This document shows, one piece after another, positions 16,739 to 26,159 of a stretch of 64,000 nucleotides of DNA. Source of the DNA: Microbacteriaceae bacterium VKM Ac-2854 (GTDB lineage: Bacteria; Actinomycetota; Actinomycetes; Actinomycetales; Microbacteriaceae). Numbering within the stretch: the first letter of the stretch is position 1; the number at the start of each line of letters is the position of its first letter. The notes under the pieces are model-generated. The model was not told where the DNA came from. It did not search any database and worked only from the letters and a program-made list of their open reading frames with translations. Made by a program: the position numbers and the translations under genes. Location of the stretch: assembly GCA_013205085.1 (NCBI GenBank), contig JABMLH010000003.1:1-64000 (forward strand), written 5' to 3'.

Positions 16739-17368
16739 ATGGCGAGAACGGATGCGCGTGGCGGACCCCAGACGCGCGCGCGGATCGCGGAGATCGCCGC
16801 CGGGCTGTTCGCCGAGCGCGGCTACGACGCCGTCACCGTCGCCGACGTGGCCCGAGCGGCCGGCGTCTCGAGCCAGACGGTGTTCAACCATTTCCCGCGG
16901 AAGGAGGATCTGTTCCTCGATCGTGGCGACGAAGCGGCGACCATCCTGCGCGAGGCGATCCGTGAGCGCGAGCCCGGCACGGATGCTCTCACCGCCCTGC
17001 AGGAGATGACGAACGCACTCCTCGCCGCGCAGCATCCGCTCTCCGGCGCCGACCCACGATCGACGCCGTTCTTCCGGACGCTCGCCGGCTCCCCCGCGCT
17101 GATCGCACGGGCGCGCGAGATCGCGGCCGGTCTTCAGGCCGTTCTGGCTGACGAGCTGCGGCACGACGAGACGTTCGAGGCCGACGCGCAGCTGCTCGCC
17201 GCGTTCTTCGTCGCGGGATACGCCACGGTGCTTGCGCAGACGGCCCGCCGCCTCATCGACGGCGAGCCGGTCACCGATCACACCGAGCGCTTCGCCCGGA
17301 TGTTCGACGCCCTTCGCCAGGGCCTCGAGAGCGGCCTCGAGAGCGGCCTGGAGAACGGCGCACCCTAG
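16739..17368 (+). CDS. TetR-family repressor of the divergent MFS exporter
   Basis: A 209-aa regulator with the TetR HTH at about residues 12-57 (IAAGLFAERGYDAVTVADVA, then RAAGVSSQTVFNHFPRKEDL). The ligand domain is variable, as usual. The C-terminus carries a small in-frame tandem repeat, GLESGLESGLENG, from a repeated 12-bp unit near 17322-17360. Its divergent placement and the palindrome between the genes point to local control of the exporter. It ends four bases from the convergent UvrA-like gene. Confidence 0.88.
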   Translation: MARTDARGGPQTRARIAEIAAGLFAERGYDAVTVADVARAAGVSSQTVFNHFPRKEDLFLDRGDEAATILREAIREREPGTDALTALQEMTNALLAAQHPLSGADPRSTPFFRTLAGSPALIARAREIAAGLQAVLADELRHDETFEADAQLLAAFFVAGYATVLAQTARRLIDGEPVTDHTERFARMFDALRQGLESGLESGLENGAP

Positions 17369-17371
17369 GAA

Positions 17372-19740
<2,369 letters not shown>

Positions 19741-19744
<4 letters not shown>

Positions 19745-20166
19745 GCGGCGCGCTTCTCCTGGATCCGGATCATGTTGCCGGCCGGGTCGCGGAAGGCGCT
19801 GTCGCGGACGCCGTACGGCTGGTCCATCGGCTCCTGCACGACCTCGGCACCGCTGGCCTGGACCTTCTCGAACGTCGCGTCGAGATCCTCGGTGGCGAGC
19901 AGCAGGCTGCCGAAGGTGCCCTTCGCCATCATCTCGGCGATCGTACGCTGCTCCTCATCCGTGATACCGGGAGTCGCGGTCGGCGGGTACAGCACGATCG
20001 ACGTCTCGGGCTGGCCCTCGGGGCCGACCGTGATCCAGCGCATGCCCTCGTAGCCGACGTCCATACGGACCTCGAAGCCGAGGGCGTCGCGATAGAACGC
20101 GACCGCGGCGTCCGGATCGTTCTGCGGGAGGAAGCTGGAATGGATGCTGATGTTCATAGCGCTCAC
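19741..20166 (-). CDS. VOC (glyoxalase/bleomycin-resistance fold) protein
   Basis: A 141-aa protein with the VOC beta-alpha-beta-beta-beta repeats. The opening MNISIHSSFLPQNDPDAAVA leads into FYRDALGFEVRMD, and the C-terminal half has DLDATFEKVQASGAEVVQEP and RDSAFRDPAGNMIRIQE. Members include antibiotic-binding proteins and metal-dependent lyases; the activity is not defined here. The GTG at 20166 overlaps the AraC stop by GTGA; an ATG at 20157 is an equally possible start. Coupling to the UvrA-like gene suggests a sequestering or detoxifying role alongside it. Confidence 0.8.
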
Positions 20167-20597
20167 GTTAGTTGCGCGGAGGCGGCGGGCGCTTCTCGAT
20201 TCCTGATCGGTCGGGTGACCTGCTTGGCGACGCAGGACGGGATGCCCTCGGTCGGTGCGCCTTGCTCCCGGTACACGCTCGGCGGCACGCCCACGAGCTC
20301 GGTGAAGCGGGTGCTGAAGGTGCCCAGGGACGAGCTGCCGACGGCGAAGCAGACCTCGGTGACGCTGAGGTCGCCGCGACGCAGCAGCGTCATCGCGCGC
20401 TCGATCCGCCGGGTCATCAGGTAGCTGTACGGCGACTCGCCGAACGCCGCCTTGAACTCTCGGCTCAGGTGCCCGGCCGAGATGTGCTCGCCGCGCGCCA
20501 GCGCCTCGACGTCGAGCGGCTGCGCGTACTCGCGGTCGATCCGGTCGCGGACGCGGCGCAGGCGCGTCAACTCCCGCAGTCTGGTCTCCGCATCCAC
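20163..20597 (-). CDS. AraC-family transcriptional regulator
   Basis: A 144-aa regulator consisting of the AraC DNA-binding domain almost alone. The first HTH is LDVEALARGEHISAGHLSRE. The second is LSVTEVCFAVGSSSLGTFST followed by RFTELVGVPPSVYR. There is no N-terminal cupin domain, so any effector sensing must involve the short ends or a partner. It heads the operon with the VOC and UvrA-like genes. Confidence 0.87.
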   Translation of the reverse strand: MDAETRLRELTRLRRVRDRIDREYAQPLDVEALARGEHISAGHLSREFKAAFGESPYSYLMTRRIERAMTLLRRGDLSVTEVCFAVGSSSLGTFSTRFTELVGVPPSVYREQGAPTEGIPSCVAKQVTRPIRNREAPAASAQLT

Positions 20598-20611
20598 GCC
20601 GCCATGTTACC

Positions 20612-20684
20612 TGCGAGGGACCCCGTCAGCGCGCGAGGGCGCCCACGCCCGCGGCGCCCTCGCGCGCTGCGCGGGTCCCTCGCA
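20612..20684. terminator. very long hairpin between mvaS and the AraC gene
   Basis: TGCGAGGGACCC (20612-20623) pairs with GGGTCCCTCGCA (20673-20684), and the 17-bp arm at 20627-20643 pairs perfectly with 20653-20669. The loop is nine bases and there is one 3x3 internal mismatch. In total 29 base pairs form. It lies just past the mevalonate operon and may insulate it from the divergent-side AraC promoter. Confidence 0.7.
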
Positions 20685-20695
20685 AGGACGTCAGT

Positions 20696-21916
20696 TCAGG
20701 GGCGGGGCTCGTAGAGGCGGCGGTCGCCTGCGACGCCGGCGAAGCGGAACGGGCCCGGGGTCTCGGCGGCGCGCGACGAGTCGCTGACGTCGGCCGACGC
20801 CTCGGCGCGGAGGAGTTCGAGGTACCGTGCGTCCGCCAGCGTGGTGCGCGCATCCAGCCGCGCGTGGTTCGCCTCCGAGCGCAACGCCGCCTGGTAGCCC
20901 GGGCGGATGATGCCGGTGAAGCACTCGGCGACGGCGCCGGAACCGTAGCTCAGGAAGCCGACGCGCTCCCCGGTCAGGTCGATCCCGCTGTCGAGCAGGG
21001 CGAGGAAGCCGAGGTACACCGATGCCGTGTAGCTGTTGCCGATGCGGCGGTTGTAGGTGGTGGTCGGCTCGATCTGCGCCGCCTGCTCCCCCGCGTCGAG
21101 CGCGCTACCGACCGCCTTTGCGAGGTGCTTGTGCGCCTTGACGGCCATCCGCGTGAACGGCTGGTGGTAGCAGAAGTGGCCGATGCTGTCGAAGTCGGCG
21201 CCGCCCTGCGCCGTGAAGTCGGCCCAGGCGCTTTCGACGGCGTTCTGGTAGGCGCTGATCGAGAGCTTGCCGTCCACGATCGCCGTGCGGCGGTGGTTCG
21301 GGCGCCAGAAGTCCATCACGTCGCGGGTCGAGATGCCGGTCTCCGGCTCGATCTCCAGGATCGCCGGATCGGCGCTGATCAGCATCGCGACGGCTCCCGC
21401 ACCCTGGGTCGGCTCGGCCGGGCCGTCGAGTTCGTAGCGGGCGATGTCGCTCGCGATCACCAGCACCTTGTCGGCGGGCTTGCGGGCGACGAGGGCGACG
21501 GCGAACTGCAGCGCGGCGGTCGCCGAGTAGCAGGCCTGCTTCAGCTCCACCACGCGGATGTTCTCCGGTAGCTCCAGCAGCCGGTGCACGTAGACGCCGG
21601 CCGCCTTGGACTGGTCGATGCCCGACTCGGTGGCGAACAGCAGCGTGCGGATGCCCTGCGAACCGTGCCGATCGATGATCTGCTTCGCCGCCTCCGCCGC
21701 CATGGTGACGATGTCCTCGTCCGCCGCCGGCACGCTCATCTCGTCCTGGCCGAGGCCCACGTGGTACTTGGCGACGTCCACGCCGAAGCGCGCGGCGAGC
21801 TCGGCGAGGTCGACGACGTTGCTGCCGGTCGCGAAGGCGATGTCGTGAATGCCGATGGGCAGGGTGGCGATCACTTCTGTCTCAGTCACTTCTGTCTCAG
21901 TCACTTCTGTGGCCAT
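20696..21916 (-). CDS. mvaS: hydroxymethylglutaryl-CoA synthase
   Basis: A 406-aa enzyme condensing acetyl-CoA and acetoacetyl-CoA to HMG-CoA. The body starts at IGIHDIAFATGSNVVDL. Catalytic residues are visible: Glu in FATESGIDQSKAAG, Cys in ELKQACYSATAAL and His in FCYHQPFTRMAVKAH. It is the last gene of the mevalonate operon. ATG at 21916 shares one base with the mvaA stop (TGATG). An unusual N-terminal extension, ATEVTETEVTETEVIATL, is encoded by a 15-bp tandem repeat. Typical bacterial MvaS starts almost directly at the IGIHD motif. Confidence 0.93.
   Translation of the reverse strand: MATEVTETEVTETEVIATLPIGIHDIAFATGSNVVDLAELAARFGVDVAKYHVGLGQDEMSVPAADEDIVTMAAEAAKQIIDRHGSQGIRTLLFATESGIDQSKAAGVYVHRLLELPENIRVVELKQACYSATAALQFAVALVARKPADKVLVIASDIARYELDGPAEPTQGAGAVAMLISADPAILEIEPETGISTRDVMDFWRPNHRRTAIVDGKLSISAYQNAVESAWADFTAQGGADFDSIGHFCYHQPFTRMAVKAHKHLAKAVGSALDAGEQAAQIEPTTTYNRRIGNSYTASVYLGFLALLDSGIDLTGERVGFLSYGSGAVAECFTGIIRPGYQAALRSEANHARLDARTTLADARYLELLRAEASADVSDSSRAAETPGPFRFAGVAGDRRLYEPRP
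21869..21913. repeat. 15-bp tandem repeat coding the mvaS N-terminal tail
   Basis: ACTTCTGTCTCAGTC is repeated in frame, with a partial third copy, and codes for TEVTE-type units at residues 3-14 of MvaS. It has lower GC than the gene. Copy changes would stay in frame. Confidence 0.8.
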
Positions 21917-22974
21917 CAATTCTGGGCGGTCCGTTCGATCGAGACGTGGGCGGCCATCAGCTCGCCCGGATTGGTCTGCGCGGCGAGCAACGAGAGTTCG
22001 CCGCAGAACACGGAGGCGGCGCAGAGCACCGCGAGGCGGCGCGCGTTCGCGCCCGGCTCCCGGTCGTCGCGGCAGCCCAGCCGGGCGAGGTTGTCCTCCG
22101 CGAAGCCGAGGCCCTTGCCGTTGCCGACGGAGCCGACGATCAGGTTGGGCAGGGTGCAGGAGAAGTACAGGTCGCCGTTGTGCACCTCGGCGTGGGTGAC
22201 GCCCTGCGAACCCTCGACGATGTTCGCCGCATCCTGCCCCGTCGCGAGGTAGAACGCCAGCAGCATGTTGGCGTAGTGCGCGTTCGCACTGCGCAGGCCG
22301 CCGGCGACGATCGTGCCGATCAGGTTCTTGCGCACATTCAGTTCGACGATCTTATCGGGCGTCGTGTGCAGGAAGCGCTCCACGATGGCGCGCGGGATGG
22401 TCATCTCGGTGATCACGTTCTTGCCGCGGCCGAGGATTCCGTTGACGGCCGTCGCCTTCTTGTCCGAGCAGAAATTGCCCGAGATCGAGCCGTAACGCAG
22501 CTGCGGCCAACGCTGCATCAGGTAAGGCATCAGTGCGTCCGACGCGAGGGTGACCATGTTGTGGCCGGCCGCGTCGCCCGTGCGGAACTCCAGGCGCAGG
22601 AAGAACAGGTTGCCCACGATCTGCGAGTGCACCTCGATCAGCTGAGCGAACCGGCTCGTCTCGCGAACGACGTCCTGAAGGTCGGGCAGGGCGGCCTCGA
22701 TCTCGCGCAGGGCGCGCAGGGCCTCCCCTGCGTTGTCGACCTCGAACAGCACCGAGCGCGTCATTCGCTCGTCGACCAGAGTCGCCCGGATCCCGCCGGG
22801 AACGAGCGTCGAGATGCGAGCGCCGCGGCGCACGGAGGGCCAGAGCGGCGTCTCGTAGGTGGCCAGCGGGATCTCCGACTCGCCCTCCATCACGTTGCCG
22901 CTCAGGCGCACCGGGCCGACCCATTTCATCGGTACCGGCGCGAAGCTGTCCGGCTCGGTGTTGCGGCTGCTCAT
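21916..22974 (-). CDS. mvaA: hydroxymethylglutaryl-CoA reductase
   Basis: A 352-aa reductase making mevalonate from HMG-CoA. Class I-like signatures are FRTGDAAGHNMVTLASDALM, SGNFCSDKKATAVNGILGRG (catalytic Lys of the DKK motif) and GSVGNGKGL. A His near the end (AAHVSIER) is the expected proton donor. There are no membrane helices. DAAGHN replaces the usual DAMGMN. The ATG at 22974 overlaps the kinase stop (ATGA); upstream open frame without homology was discarded. Confidence 0.92.
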   Translation of the reverse strand: MSSRNTEPDSFAPVPMKWVGPVRLSGNVMEGESEIPLATYETPLWPSVRRGARISTLVPGGIRATLVDERMTRSVLFEVDNAGEALRALREIEAALPDLQDVVRETSRFAQLIEVHSQIVGNLFFLRLEFRTGDAAGHNMVTLASDALMPYLMQRWPQLRYGSISGNFCSDKKATAVNGILGRGKNVITEMTIPRAIVERFLHTTPDKIVELNVRKNLIGTIVAGGLRSANAHYANMLLAFYLATGQDAANIVEGSQGVTHAEVHNGDLYFSCTLPNLIVGSVGNGKGLGFAEDNLARLGCRDDREPGANARRLAVLCAASVFCGELSLLAAQTNPGELMAAHVSIERTAQN

Positions 22975-24158
22975 CTGTTCTCCTTGTCGGCGGCGCGCCG
23001 GTCGGCCGGGCTGCGGCGCTCGGCCGGCGCATCGTTCGGTTCGCGGCGCAACGATCCGTTGCGGCCGCTGTAGCTCGGGTCGATCATCCCCGTCGGGCGG
23101 TGCACGGTGAGCGGCAACCGCTCGATGCCGGCCTCGGCCCAGCGGTTCTCGATCTCCGGCACGGCGGTCGATCGGTCGATCATCGCGATGCCGCAGTCGC
23201 CGCCACCGGCGCCGGAGGACTTCGCGGCACCACCGACGCCGTCCACAACATCGCAGAGCGCGCGCAGCGCATCCGTCTCGATGTCCATCCCGGCATCCGT
23301 GCCGAGCGCGACGAGCGTGCGTCGGGCGGCGTGGATCGCAGCGAGGACCTGCTGGGGCTCGTCGTCGTCGAGGCTGCGGCTGAGGGCGTCGACGGCGACG
23401 CGGGACTCGGCGAGGAAGTCGGTGTAGTGCGCGGTCTCGGCCCACTTGCGCGACTGCAGCTCGTCCACCAGCCGGGCGGTCGACGCGGGCTTCCCGGTCC
23501 AGCCCACCAGCAGACGCAGCGAACTCGGCGGCGAGAGGCGATCGAGTTCCAGGCCCTCCCACGGGTCCCGCAGCGCGGCGAGCACCCCGGCCCGTCGGCG
23601 CACATCGCGCACGTGCAGCCGATCGGGCGAGGAGTACCGCAGCCAGCCGCCGAACACGCTCGCGGCCACATCGCCACCGGAGGCGGAGGGATTCACGTCC
23701 ACCGTCGAGAGGATCGCGAGCTTCAAGATCTGGGTGCGCGAGAGATCCAGCCGGTAGAACTCATCCAGTGCACGGATGGTCGCGACGGTCACCGCGGCGC
23801 TGGAGCCGAGACCGAATTTGCGGCCGTCCGCGTCGTCCAGCTCGCTGGTGATCGTCAGCGTCGAGAACCGCGGAGCGATGCCGACCTCGGCCACGAGCGA
23901 TTCGACGACCCGGATGGCCGACAGCACGTGATCCAGCGGGCGATCCTCCGCGCCGATGACCACGCCACGGTGGTCGCGTCGCCAGATCACGGGGGCCCGG
24001 CCGTACTGCTCGGAGAAGACCCGACCCTCGTGCTCCGACGGCTCCAGCTTCACGGTCACGCAGCGGTCGACGGCGATCAGCACCGCGGGGTGCCCGGGTT
24101 CGACCACGGCGTACTCCCCCGCGATGAACAGCTTTCCGGGTGAACGGACCTCGATCAC
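22971..24158 (-). CDS. phosphomevalonate kinase
   Basis: A 395-aa GHMP-superfamily kinase converting phosphomevalonate to the diphosphate. The N-terminal motif is SPGKLFIAGEYAVVEPGHPA, the ATP loop is GLGSSAAVTVATIRAL and the third GHMP motif is KSSGAGGGDCGIAM. The GTG at 24158 overlaps the mvaD stop (GTGA) and places the start at VIEVRSPGKL. The tail after residue 360 (SYSGRNGSLRREPNDAP...) is charged and probably disordered. It is third in the operon. Confidence 0.9.
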   Translation of the reverse strand: MIEVRSPGKLFIAGEYAVVEPGHPAVLIAVDRCVTVKLEPSEHEGRVFSEQYGRAPVIWRRDHRGVVIGAEDRPLDHVLSAIRVVESLVAEVGIAPRFSTLTITSELDDADGRKFGLGSSAAVTVATIRALDEFYRLDLSRTQILKLAILSTVDVNPSASGGDVAASVFGGWLRYSSPDRLHVRDVRRRAGVLAALRDPWEGLELDRLSPPSSLRLLVGWTGKPASTARLVDELQSRKWAETAHYTDFLAESRVAVDALSRSLDDDEPQQVLAAIHAARRTLVALGTDAGMDIETDALRALCDVVDGVGGAAKSSGAGGGDCGIAMIDRSTAVPEIENRWAEAGIERLPLTVHRPTGMIDPSYSGRNGSLRREPNDAPAERRSPADRRAADKENR

Positions 24159-25144
24159 AGCACGGCTCCATCCGTCGTCAGGCGGGCGCCCTCGCCGGAA
24201 CGCGCGCGCACGACCGAGGTGCCGGGTCGCGCCAGCAGCACGGCCTCGGCGACGCGGTCGACGTCGGCGGCCCGGCCGAGGATCTTCACGTTGGGCCCGG
24301 CATCCATCGTGGCGTAACACTCGAGCCCCTCGGCGCGTAGCGTGCGCACCAGCTCCAGCAGCACGAGCGTGTCGGGCGCCCAGTAGACCACCGGCGGCAC
24401 CGCGCCGAGCATGGTCGCGTGCATCCGCAGCGCGTTGCGCTCGGCGAGCTCGCCGATCGCCGTGACGTCGGCCGCGGCGATCGCCGACCGCATCGCGACC
24501 AGCTCCTGCGGCACATCCGTCAGCCAGGCGGGGTAGAACGGCGAGGTGTCGACCGTGCGCCGCATCGCCTCGCGGCTGGAGACCGCCTTCGGCCCGCCGA
24601 CGAGCACCACGAGCACCATGCCGAGATCCAGCCCCGGTGCGTCCAGCGGCTCGGCGTACGACTCCTCGTCGCTGCCGGGATACCACTCGACGAGCCCGCC
24701 GAAGATCGATCGCGAAGCCGACCCGGAGCCGCGGCGCGCCAGCCGGGACAGTTCCCGCGGCGAGAGCTCGAGACCGAATGCGGTGGCTGCCGCGAGTGCG
24801 AGCGCGGCGAAGCCCGATGCCGAGGAGGCGAGACCCGCGCCGGTCGGGATCAGGTTCACGGAGTCGACCAGCACCCGCTCGTCGCTTCCGGCCATCCCGC
24901 GCACGAGGTCGAGGAACCGTGTCACGCGCTCGCGCGCCGTGCCCGTCGGCTCCGCACCGTTCAGACGCACCACATCGGCCTCGTCGCCGGTCAGCGTCAC
25001 CGAGGTGGTGGTCGGTGCGGCGTCGAGGGTCAGCGAGAGCGAACCGGTCATCGGCAGGATCAGGGCGTCATCGCGCTTGCCCCAGTACTTGATCAAGGCG
25101 ATGTTGGGGTTCGCCATCGCGGTCGCGGTGGTCGCGGTCGTCAT
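24155..25144 (-). CDS. mvaD: diphosphomevalonate decarboxylase
   Basis: A 329-aa GHMP enzyme forming isopentenyl diphosphate from mevalonate diphosphate with ATP. Signature segments are ANPNIALIKYWGKRD near the N-terminus, GAGLASSASGFAALALAAAT and MDAGPNVKIL. The catalytic Asp is expected in the C-terminal half and was not assigned. ATG at 25144 overlaps the mevalonate-kinase stop (ATGA). Confidence 0.93.
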   Translation of the reverse strand: MTTATTATAMANPNIALIKYWGKRDDALILPMTGSLSLTLDAAPTTTSVTLTGDEADVVRLNGAEPTGTARERVTRFLDLVRGMAGSDERVLVDSVNLIPTGAGLASSASGFAALALAAATAFGLELSPRELSRLARRGSGSASRSIFGGLVEWYPGSDEESYAEPLDAPGLDLGMVLVVLVGGPKAVSSREAMRRTVDTSPFYPAWLTDVPQELVAMRSAIAAADVTAIGELAERNALRMHATMLGAVPPVVYWAPDTLVLLELVRTLRAEGLECYATMDAGPNVKILGRAADVDRVAEAVLLARPGTSVVRARSGEGARLTTDGAVL

Positions 25145-26145
25145 CGCTGCGCTCCTTCTGACGTGGTGGCTCCCGCTCCCACGATCCACGTGGCCACGGC
25201 GCCGGCGGCGCGCATCGACGCGGCGATCCGATCCGAATCCGCCGGGGTCGGAGCGAGCGCGATGGCACAGCCACCCTGCCCGCTTCCGGTCAACTTGGCG
25301 CCGAGCGCGCCGGCATCCCGCGCCGCGCCGACGGTCGCGTCCAGGGCCGGGTGCCCGACGCCGAGAGCGGTGAGGATGCGGTGGGCTTCGTTCATCGCGT
25401 CGCCCAGCATCGCGCGACGGTCGTCGGCGAGAGCGGTGATCGCGGTCTCGGTCAGCCCGGCCAGACTCTCCAGCATCGCCCGGGCGGCAGGGTCGGCCGT
25501 CACCGCCGCGCGGACGTCCGCCACGGCACGCCGGGTCTCGCCCCGCACTCCAGTGTCCGCGACCACGAACTCCGTGCCGAAGCGCACGGGCAGTCGCTGC
25601 GCCGAACCCGCCTCGAAACGCAGCGGGAGCAGCGCGCGCGTCGTGCGGGCATCGAGTCCGCTCGGCGTGCCGTGCGCGACGCGCTCGGCGGCCTGAACCA
25701 GCTCGAAACGCTCCTCCTCCGCGGGCGACTCGTCGTACAGCGAGCAGATCGCGTCGACGATGGCGTTCGCCGCCGCCGCGCTGGAGCCGAGGCCCCGGCC
25801 GATCGGGAAATCGCTGCGCAGGCGCACGCGGACCGCCGCACCGGTGCGTCGCACCCGGGCGAGCGTCTCGATCACCGCGGTCACCAACGGCGCGACGCTC
25901 GCCGGTGCCCGGTCGATCGGGCCGACGAAGCCCTCGGTGTCGAGAACGGACTCGCCGCGGATCGCCACGGCCTCGGCGCGCACGGCGAGCCGGAGGATCG
26001 GCAACGCCACAGCGGGGAATCCGTAGACGACGGAATGCTCGCCGAGCAGGATCACCTTCGCATGAGCGGTGCCGTGGCCGACGAGTCGCGATATCTGGTG
26101 CTCGCCGGACCCGTGCGGATCGGGCGAGATGACTGCCGAACTCAT
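25141..26145 (-). CDS. mvk: mevalonate kinase
   Basis: A 334-aa GHMP kinase, first gene of the operon. Motifs are GHGTAHAKVILLGEHSVVYG (about 23-42), the ATP loop GRGLGSSAAAANAIVDAI and LTGSGQGGCAIALAP. The ATG at 26145 is immediately preceded by a perfect 14-bp palindrome that overlaps the expected ribosome-site region, and no good Shine-Dalgarno is present. Control by a repressor at this palindrome, or a leaderless start, is possible. Confidence 0.92.
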   Translation of the reverse strand: MSSAVISPDPHGSGEHQISRLVGHGTAHAKVILLGEHSVVYGFPAVALPILRLAVRAEAVAIRGESVLDTEGFVGPIDRAPASVAPLVTAVIETLARVRRTGAAVRVRLRSDFPIGRGLGSSAAAANAIVDAICSLYDESPAEEERFELVQAAERVAHGTPSGLDARTTRALLPLRFEAGSAQRLPVRFGTEFVVADTGVRGETRRAVADVRAAVTADPAARAMLESLAGLTETAITALADDRRAMLGDAMNEAHRILTALGVGHPALDATVGAARDAGALGAKLTGSGQGGCAIALAPTPADSDRIAASMRAAGAVATWIVGAGATTSEGAQR

Positions 26146-26159
26146 TTAGGCCAGCCTAA
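26146..26159. promoter_or_regulatory. palindrome upstream of mvk, DtxR/IdeR-box-like
   Basis: TTAGGC-CA-GCCTAA is a perfect 6+6 inverted repeat directly before the mvk ATG. It matches 12 of 14 positions of the first part of the DtxR/IdeR box (TTAGGTTAGCCTAA, from memory). It also overlaps the last codons and stop of the upstream peptidase gene. Confidence 0.45.

Noticed and set aside
22974-23562. Upstream extension of the HMG-CoA reductase frame
   Set aside because: It lies inside the phosphomevalonate kinase gene and has no reductase homology; the ATG at 22974 gives an ATGA overlap and the family N-terminus.
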